From JBFLVU01 sp037444825 (GTDB lineage: Bacteria; Acidobacteriota; UBA4820; DSQY01), in NCBI GenBank assembly GCA_037444825.1, contig JBBILR010000027.1, positions 1-28,570 on the forward strand: a stretch of 28,570 bases of DNA. The letters run 5' to 3'. A program made the translations under genes and the position numbers. Below the pieces are notes generated by a model that was not told the DNA's origin, ran no database searches, and was given only the letters and a program-made list of their open reading frames with translations. Shown piece by piece: positions 23,361 through 28,570 of this stretch. The first letter of the stretch is position 1. Each line of letters opens with the position of its first letter.

Positions 23361-23995
23361 AGGTCCCCGTTCTTCTGAACGCCCCGTCGGGCCGGCCCGC
23401 GCGGGCCCTGGGGGGAGGCCCCCGCCTGAAGGCCCTGGTCCAGAGCCTGGTGCGGGCCTCCTGGCCGGTGGTGGTCCACGAGCCGCCGGAAAGCCCCCTC
23501 CTCCAGGGGCTCCCCGGCGCCCAGGTGGTGAACTACCCTCCCGCCACGGCGGGTCTCCGCCAGTCCTCCATGGTCCTCTTGGGGGAGAGCTGCCCCGCCC
23601 CCTGGCGGGAGCAGGCCCTTCGGGATTTGGAGGGCACGGGGGTCCCGCTCTGGGACGAGAGAGACCCGCGAGGCTCCACGCTGGCCTTCCCCCTCTGGAT
23701 TCCCGGGGAGGGGCTCTCCTTCGCCGCCTGGGCCGCGGGGGGGCTCAAGGGGTGGGAGCGGGAGCTCTCCGAGGAGTTCATCCGGGCACAAGAGGCCGCC
23801 TGGGGGCGTTTCCTTTCCCTGGCCGGCTTCCTGCGGCGGGAGGTCCTTCAGGACCTTGACGACGAGGCCTTCACCCGCAAGGTCGCCGCCCAGCTCCTCT
23901 GCCCCGAGATCCTGATCCTCCTCCACCGGGGGCAGGAGGAGGAGGCGAAAAAGGTGGCCTTGAAGATCGTCGGAAGCACCACGCGAACGCTGTAA
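23357..23995 (+). CDS. Divergent precorrin-2 dehydrogenase/Met8 (CysG-N)-like protein
   Basis: A 212-residue protein. The layout follows the NAD-binding part of Met8/CysG-N: a start like VPVLLNAPSGRPARALGGGPRL (compare the GRxVLVVGGG motif), a beta-strand then VVVHEPPES, SSMVLLGES where the family has a VIAATDD-type strand, then STLAFPLWIPGEGLSFAAWAAGG matching the D-FIFPAIVDRGPLTIAISTGG block. The helical tail (about 140-210) is family-like in length but not in sequence. Key residues such as the catalytic Asp and most cofactor-binding side chains look changed, so the activity (siroheme/heme d1 branch) is uncertain. GTG 23357 overlaps the rpiB stop, with GGAGGAG upstream. No other tetrapyrrole gene is in the window. 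Confidence 0.5.
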   Translation: MKVPVLLNAPSGRPARALGGGPRLKALVQSLVRASWPVVVHEPPESPLLQGLPGAQVVNYPPATAGLRQSSMVLLGESCPAPWREQALRDLEGTGVPLWDERDPRGSTLAFPLWIPGEGLSFAAWAAGGLKGWERELSEEFIRAQEAAWGRFLSLAGFLRREVLQDLDDEAFTRKVAAQLLCPEILILLHRGQEEEAKKVALKIVGSTTRTL

Positions 23996-24023
23996 GCGGA
24001 CCGTTTTCCCCGAAAGGAATCCC

Positions 24024-25097
24024 ATGGAACCTACCGAACAAGCCGTTCTGCAGGCTTTGAAGACCGTCATCGACCCGGACTTCGGCAAGGACATCGTGGA
24101 ACTCGGCTTCGTGAGGGACCTCCGGATCGAAGGCTCCAAGGTCTCCTTCCGCATCGTCCTCACCACCCCCGCCTGCCCTGTCCGGGAGCGTTTCCGGCAG
24201 CAGGCCACCGAGGCGGTGAAGGCCCTCCCCGGCGTCTCCGAGGTGGAGGTGGTCATGGACGCCCAGGTGAGCCGCGGGGTGACGGGCCCCCTCATCGAGA
24301 ACCTCCTTCCCCAGGTGAAGAATACGCTGGCCGTGGCCTCGGGAAAGGGCGGGGTGGGGAAGTCCACGGTGGCGGCCAATCTGGCCGCTTCCCTGGCCGC
24401 GTCCGGCGCCCGCGTGGGCCTCCTGGACGCAGATATTTACGGGCCCTCCATGGGCGTCATGCTGGGCGTGCGGGAAAAACCCAAGGCCGACCCCACCGGG
24501 GAAAAGATCCTCCCCATCTTCGCCCACGGGATGTACGTCATGTCTCTGGGCTTTCTCCTGGATCCCGACATGCCGGTCATCTGGCGGGGACCCATGGTCA
24601 TGAAAGCCCTGGAACAACTCCTCAGGGACGTGGACTGGCCCGAGCTGGACTACATGGTGGTGGACCTGCCCCCCGGCACCGGCGACGCCCAGCTGACGCT
24701 CACGCAGAAGGTGCCCCTCACGGGGGCGGTCATCGTCACCACCCCCAACGAGGTGGCCCTCATCGACGCCCGGAAGGGGCTGGCCATGTTCCGGAAGGTG
24801 GAGGTGCCGGTCCTCGGCCTGGTGGAGAACATGTCGTGGTTCGTCTGCCCCCACTGCCAGGGGGTCTCGGACATCTTCTCCCGCGGCGGCGGCGAGCGCT
24901 GCGCCCGGGAGATGGGCGTCCCGTTCCTCGGGGAGATCCCCCTGGACCCGTCGGTCCGCAGCACCGGCGACGGAGGGACCCCCGTGGTCCTCGCCGCCCC
25001 CCATTCGCCCGTGGCCGCCGCCTTCCGGGACCTCGCCGGCCGCGTGGCGCAGCAGGCCAGCATCGCCGCCGCCCGCCGGCCTTCCGGCGGGGCGTGA
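24024..25097 (+). CDS. mrp: Mrp/NBP35 (ApbC)-family Fe-S cluster carrier ATPase
   Basis: A 357-residue protein. An N-terminal MIP18/DUF59 domain (1-85; VIDPDFGKDIVELGFV and TTPACP with Cys51) precedes a ParA-like P-loop ATPase: deviant Walker A SGKGGVGKS (about 106-114), DADIYGPS, the switch region VDLPPGTGDAQLTL and ENMSWFVCPHC with C275 and C278. The CxxC of two subunits bridges a 4Fe-4S cluster, which Mrp proteins deliver to target enzymes. The ATG at 24024 is preceded by AAAGGAA. The gene is 28 nt after the Met8-like gene and overlaps or abuts holB. Its stop lies in a GTGA that could itself be an alternative holB start. Confidence 0.95.
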   Translation: MEPTEQAVLQALKTVIDPDFGKDIVELGFVRDLRIEGSKVSFRIVLTTPACPVRERFRQQATEAVKALPGVSEVEVVMDAQVSRGVTGPLIENLLPQVKNTLAVASGKGGVGKSTVAANLAASLAASGARVGLLDADIYGPSMGVMLGVREKPKADPTGEKILPIFAHGMYVMSLGFLLDPDMPVIWRGPMVMKALEQLLRDVDWPELDYMVVDLPPGTGDAQLTLTQKVPLTGAVIVTTPNEVALIDARKGLAMFRKVEVPVLGLVENMSWFVCPHCQGVSDIFSRGGGERCAREMGVPFLGEIPLDPSVRSTGDGGTPVVLAAPHSPVAAAFRDLAGRVAQQASIAAARRPSGGA

Positions 25098-25111
25098 GCG
25101 GGGAAAAGGCC

Positions 25112-26146
25112 ATGGCGCGCCCCAAGCGCGGCGGGGAGGACCCCCCCCAGGAGACCGTCTCTCGGGAGGTCCGCATGGAGGCCCTGGTGGGCCACCCCCG
25201 CCAGGTGCGCTTCTTCGCCAAGGCGCTCCGGAAGGGAGTGTTGCCGCAGGTTCTTCTTTTCACGGGACCTCCGGGCATCGGCAAGGCCACCGCCGCCCGG
25301 ATGGCCGCCGCGGCCCTCCTGTGCGAGTCTCCGGGCCCCTTCGCCTGCGGCCGCTGCGGCCCCTGCCGGAAGACGGCCCGCGCCCTCCACCCCGACTTCC
25401 GCGAGGTGGGGCTGGAGGCCAGCGAGGAATCGGGCAAGCCGAGGACCCAGATCGTCCTTCCCCAGGTGCGGTCCCAGGTCCTGGAGCCCCTGGCCCTGCC
25501 GCCCTACGAGGGCCGGCGGTTGGTCTTCCTGCTGGACCCCGCCGACGCCCTGAACGAGAACGCCCAGAACGCCCTCCTCAAGGCCCTGGAAGAGCCCCCC
25601 GCCTACGCGCAGTTCCTCCTCGTCGCCTCCAACCCGGGGAGCCTCCTGCCCACCGTGCGCTCCCGGTGCCACGAGGTGGCCTTTTCACCCCTGGAGCCCG
25701 AGGAGATGCGGCTCTTTTGCGAGCGCAGGGGCATCGAGGCCGACGAGGCGGCCCTGGCGGTGGCCGGCGGCGCGCCGGGGCGGCTGGAGGAGGCCCGCTC
25801 CCCGAGGGGGAAGGCCCGGAGGGAGGCCCTCCTCCGTCTCCTCGCCGACGGGCTCTCCCTGCCCCTCTGCGCCGAACTCTTTCCCCTCCTGGAGGCCTTG
25901 GCCAAGGAAAACCCCCGGGAGGTGGTGGCTCTGGCGGGATCCCTGGTTCGCGACGCGCGAAGGGTGGCCGAGAACCTTCCCCCGCTCCGCCACGGCGACC
26001 TCGGGCCGCGCCTCTCCCAGGCGGCCGCCCGCCGGGGGCGGGAGGGGCTGGAGACCCTGGCGGGGAGGCTCCTGGAGGCCCCCGCCCACCTGAACCGAAA
26101 CGTCAACCCCCGCCTCCTGCTGGAACGCCTCTTTCTCGTCCCCTGA
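25112..26146 (+). CDS. holB: DNA polymerase III delta-prime subunit
   Basis: A 344-residue clamp-loader protein (from ATG 25112; an in-frame GTG at 25094 overlapping the Mrp stop would add six residues). The AAA+ domain has VGHPRQVRFFAKAL, a P-loop GPPGIGKA in which Ala replaces the Ser/Thr needed for nucleotide binding, as expected for the non-hydrolysing delta-prime, and a zinc module C71-N7-C79-N2-C82-N2-C85. LDPADALNENAQNALLKALEEPP and NPGSLLPTVRSRC are the strongest family matches. The C-terminal half is less conserved. It ends 45 nt before a convergent minus-strand operon; a CCGCC/GGCGG dyad (26171-26187) lies in the gap, without a T-run. Confidence 0.9.
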   Translation: MARPKRGGEDPPQETVSREVRMEALVGHPRQVRFFAKALRKGVLPQVLLFTGPPGIGKATAARMAAAALLCESPGPFACGRCGPCRKTARALHPDFREVGLEASEESGKPRTQIVLPQVRSQVLEPLALPPYEGRRLVFLLDPADALNENAQNALLKALEEPPAYAQFLLVASNPGSLLPTVRSRCHEVAFSPLEPEEMRLFCERRGIEADEAALAVAGGAPGRLEEARSPRGKARREALLRLLADGLSLPLCAELFPLLEALAKENPREVVALAGSLVRDARRVAENLPPLRHGDLGPRLSQAAARRGREGLETLAGRLLEAPAHLNRNVNPRLLLERLFLVP

Positions 26147-26191
26147 GTAATGGGTCTCCAGCGCAGCGCCCCGCCGGGAAAGGGCGGAGGG

Positions 26192-26467
26192 TCAGGCCCG
26201 GCCCTTGGACCGCAGGGCCAGGTAGTTGCCGATGACCATCTGGGCCTGGGAAAGCTTGAGGATTCGCTGGTTCCGTTTCTGGAGGGCCAGGGTGTCGGCC
26301 TGGTCGGGAACCACCGCCCGCTGGTCGCGCAGGAGCTTCTCCACTTCGAACTGGAGGGCGCGGAGCTCCTCCACGGTGAGTTTCTTCAGGTTGACGGGGG
26401 AAGGAAGGATGTACCCCTCCATGAGGGAGGAGGCCATGGCCGCCGCCGATCCGCCCATGTACGCCAT
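26192..26467 (-). CDS. Small coiled-coil protein of unknown function
   Basis: A 91-residue protein not recognised as a known family. After a small-residue N-terminus (GGSAAAMASSLMEG), the segment from about 25 to 88 is charged and helical (KKLTVEELRALQFEVEKLL, TLALQKRNQRILKLSQAQ), likely one or two coiled-coil helices. The ATG at 26467 lies 1 nt after the stop of the DUF4416 gene with GGAGGG 5 nt upstream, so it is the third gene of the DUF151-DUF4416 operon. GC-rich third positions support translation. A structural or regulatory partner role is only a guess. Confidence 0.65.
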   Translation of the reverse strand: MAYMGGSAAAMASSLMEGYILPSPVNLKKLTVEELRALQFEVEKLLRDQRAVVPDQADTLALQKRNQRILKLSQAQMVIGNYLALRSKGRA

Positions 26468-26468
26468 C

Positions 26469-27011
26469 TCAGCCCTCCGCCGGCCTCGCCTCGGCCCTCC
26501 GGGAAAGATACCACCGCCGGCACTCCTGCAAGAAGTCGAGGACCGCCGGTTCTCGGTAGTCCGGGTAGGTCCAGGGAAGGGGGGTGAAGGCGCCGTTCCG
26601 GTAGAGCAGCGTCACCTCGGCGAAGATCCCCCGCGAGAGGTAGACGCGGTGGGCGTGGTCCTTGGTGGTGGCCAGCACGAGCCGGGAGGGGAGGAGAAGG
26701 CCGGGGTCCAGGTTGACCCGCCGGCGGCCCAGCCGGGCGAAGCCCTCTTCCCGGAGGTTGGTGAGGCTCTTGATCTCCGCCAGAAAGCCCTGCGGCACCG
26801 GTTCCCGGAAGAGGACGATCTGCTTGAAGAGGGGTCCCCCCATCTCCGCGGCGTAGTAGTCGCTGTGGGTGAAGGGAAAGGGGTCCTGCCTGAGGGACGC
26901 GGGCCCGAAGTCCGCCTCCAGAACCTTCAAGGCTTTGTCGCGAACGGAGGCATCCCTGAAGAGGATGGCGCAAAGGAGCGCCGCCGGCGGTTCGGGCTTG
27001 GCCTCCCCCAT
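26469..27011 (-). CDS. DUF4416 family protein
   Basis: A 180-residue soluble protein with the full DUF4416 pattern: PFPFTHSDYYAAEMG (about 44-58), LAEIKSLTNLREE, RRRVNLDPGLLLPSRLVLATTKD (cited in part), HRVYLSRGIFAEVTLLY and WTYPDYREP. The family occurs in Deltaproteobacteria, Acidobacteria, Nitrospirae and others and has no defined function; the conserved His/Tyr/Asp residues suggest an enzyme. The ATG at 27011 follows GGGAGGGGGGACC. It is 19 nt after the DUF151 gene and 1 nt before the coiled-coil gene, in one operon. Confidence 0.88.
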   Translation of the reverse strand: MGEAKPEPPAALLCAILFRDASVRDKALKVLEADFGPASLRQDPFPFTHSDYYAAEMGGPLFKQIVLFREPVPQGFLAEIKSLTNLREEGFARLGRRRVNLDPGLLLPSRLVLATTKDHAHRVYLSRGIFAEVTLLYRNGAFTPLPWTYPDYREPAVLDFLQECRRWYLSRRAEARPAEG

Positions 27012-27030
27012 GGTCCCCCCTCCCGGGGCC

Positions 27031-27507
27031 TCACATCTCGAAGCGCCCGAGGTCTTCCGGATCGAGGCTCTCCAGCCAGACCCGGAGGGCCTCCGTGTTG
27101 TCCTCCAGGTGGGTGCACTTCTCGAAGACGCTCTCCTCCACGAAGATCGGGGCCCGGGCCCGCAGGGCCAGCGCCACCGCGTCGGAGGGCCTCGCGTCCA
27201 CGTGGATCTCCCCCCCCCGGCGGGGCCTCAGGACGATGTCGGCGAAGTAGGTGTTGTCCTTCAGGTCGGTGATCCGGACCTCCCCCACCGGCGCCTCGAC
27301 CTTCTCCAGGATGCCGTGCAGCAGGTCGTGGGTCATGGGCCTGGGCACCTTCACCGATTCCAGTTCGAGCGCGATGGCGTTGGCCTCCGAGGTTCCGATC
27401 CAGATGGGGACGAGGCGGCTGGCCTCCTCCTCCTTGAGGACCAGGATGGGCCACTGGGTGAGGGGGTCGAGAACGAGGCCCTGGATGACGACCTTCTGGA
27501 ACGGCAC
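27031..27507 (-). CDS. Bifunctional nuclease family protein (BFN/DUF151)
   Basis: A 158-residue protein of the DUF151 family. LTQWPILVLKEEEASRLVPIWIG, then EANAIALELESVKVPRPMTHDLL and HVDARPSDAVALALRARAPIFVEESVF match it closely; the family includes the plant BFN1-like proteins and Thermotoga TM0160, with reported nuclease activity, and is widespread in bacteria. The GTG at 27507 is preceded by GAGGAGGGAC, and a good promoter lies just upstream, so this is the first gene of a three-gene minus-strand operon. The leader would be only about 15 nt long. Confidence 0.92.
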   Translation of the reverse strand: MPFQKVVIQGLVLDPLTQWPILVLKEEEASRLVPIWIGTSEANAIALELESVKVPRPMTHDLLHGILEKVEAPVGEVRITDLKDNTYFADIVLRPRRGGEIHVDARPSDAVALALRARAPIFVEESVFEKCTHLEDNTEALRVWLESLDPEDLGRFEM

Positions 27508-27528
27508 GGCGTCCCTCCTCCTTTGCGG

Positions 27529-27558
27529 AATATAGGGACCCCGTTCCCCGACGGTCAA
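27529..27558 (-). promoter_or_regulatory. Sigma70 promoter of the DUF151 operon
   Basis: On the minus strand, TTGACC (27558-27553), an 18-nt spacer and TATATT (27534-27529). Both boxes match the consensus at five of six positions. The start site would be about 27522, just ahead of the ribosome site of the GTG at 27507. Confidence 0.7.
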
Positions 27559-27702
27559 GGCGCCGCCCCCCGGCCCCGCGAGGGAGGGCCAGGAGCCCCG
27601 GCCGAGGCGGTGGAGGGGGGGTTGGAAGGGATGTTTCTTCTGAGTTTTCACTGATTTGCGCCCCTTTCTCCCCGGGGGGTCCTAAAGGGTCCCCAAGGGG
27701 GC

Positions 27703-27731
27703 TTGACACGGGGAGCCAATTGGACTAATAT
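27703..27731 (+). promoter_or_regulatory. rRNA operon promoter P1
   Basis: TTGACA (27703-27708), a 17-nt spacer and TAATAT (27726-27731), a near-consensus sigma70 promoter about 230 nt before 16S. Two CCGGCCGG palindromes (27741-27748 and 27762-27769) follow between P1 and P2. Confidence 0.85.
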
Positions 27732-27801
27732 CTACTTTCGCCGGCCGGATGGCAGCGACGACCGGCCGGTGGCGACAACCCCCGCCGGAAGGTTCGAGGG
27801 G

Positions 27802-27830
27802 TTGACAAGCCGGGCAAAAGTTGCTAAATT
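27802..27830 (+). promoter_or_regulatory. rRNA operon promoter P2
   Basis: TTGACA (27802-27807), a 17-nt spacer and TAAATT (27825-27830), about 130 nt before the 16S start. It lies in the most AT-rich stretch of the region. Confidence 0.85.
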
Positions 27831-27866
27831 ATAAAATTGCCGACCCCCAAGCGGGACAGCGGCGCG

Positions 27867-27879
27867 GCTCTTTGAAAAC
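27867..27879 (+). promoter_or_regulatory. boxA-like antitermination element of the rrn leader
   Basis: GCTCTTTGAAAAC resembles the NusB/NusE boxA core (GCTCTTTAACA and GCTCTTTGAAA in many phyla) and sits in the leader between P2 and 16S rRNA, where antitermination signals are expected. Confidence 0.65.
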
Positions 27880-27958
27880 TAGGCGGCAGAAAACGCGAGA
27901 TCGTGCGGACCGTAAAACAGTCCACGACCGAATCCGAACCCTTTCAAACTCCCAAATC

Positions 27959-28570
<612 letters not shown>

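Overview
This is a very GC-rich bacterial chromosome segment, with G or C at most third codon positions. It ends in the first ~610 nt of a 16S rRNA gene. The 16S start (GAACGAACGCTGGCGGCGTG followed by CCTAACACATGCAAG), a remnant of a two-component-regulator-propeller gene and the general gene content suggest Acidobacteriota or a relative; this is tentative because no database search was possible. The many GTG starts and 1-4 nt GTGA/ATGA stop-start overlaps indicate tightly packed, translationally coupled operons.

Layout. 1-647 is non-coding and repeat-rich: two identical 61-bp repeats 328 bp apart, each with a long hairpin, a degenerate class II tRNA-like sequence ending in CCA, a terminator and a heptanucleotide tandem repeat. 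Next come the ATPase subunits of an oligopeptide/dipeptide ABC transporter (oppD-oppF, 648-2605), without permeases. A convergent metallo-beta-lactamase gene follows, then, across a divergent promoter region with a dyad, a family I CoA-transferase/acyl-CoA hydrolase (3588-4931). 4986-6122 (minus) holds a zinc-ribbon membrane protein and a SRAP/YedK abasic-site protein. 6363-7171 is gene debris: a truncated lipoprotein gene running into an antisense regulator-propeller remnant. A ClC chloride channel (minus) and a MOT1-type molybdate transporter (plus) are divergent. 9985-12855 is a plus-strand cluster: rhomboid protease, SDH/ClpP-like membrane protease, CoA-type Nudix hydrolase, DUF2007-like protein and SdpI-like protein. 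After a 486-bp spacer with 12-bp iterons and strong hairpins comes a MOSC protein (YcbX-like).

The most striking block is 14884-19568. A good sigma70 promoter drives three translationally coupled genes: an exported family 5 peptide-binding protein, a PrsK-like membrane histidine kinase and an NtrC-family sigma54 activator. The layout suggests a binding protein acting as ligand sensor for a two-component system instead of feeding a transporter. About 3 kb downstream, a perfect sigma54 promoter (TGGCACG-N4-TTGC at 22564-22578), with nested GCCAAA/TTTGGC inverted repeats 50-110 bp upstream, drives a small, basic, secreted low-complexity protein resembling acid-shock protein Asr. A perfect terminator closes that one-gene unit. 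It is a natural candidate target of the NtrC-type regulator.

Between these lies a minus-strand B12-dependent acyl-CoA mutase locus: catalytic subunit, DUF4126 membrane protein and separate cobalamin-binding subunit. The catalytic subunit has Gln where methylmalonyl-CoA mutase has its substrate-binding Arg207. Housekeeping genes follow: rpiB, a divergent Met8/CysG-N-like protein, the Mrp Fe-S carrier ATPase and holB. A minus-strand operon then encodes a bifunctional-nuclease-family protein (DUF151), DUF4416 and a small coiled-coil protein. The rrn operon begins at 27703 with two tandem consensus promoters and a boxA-like leader.
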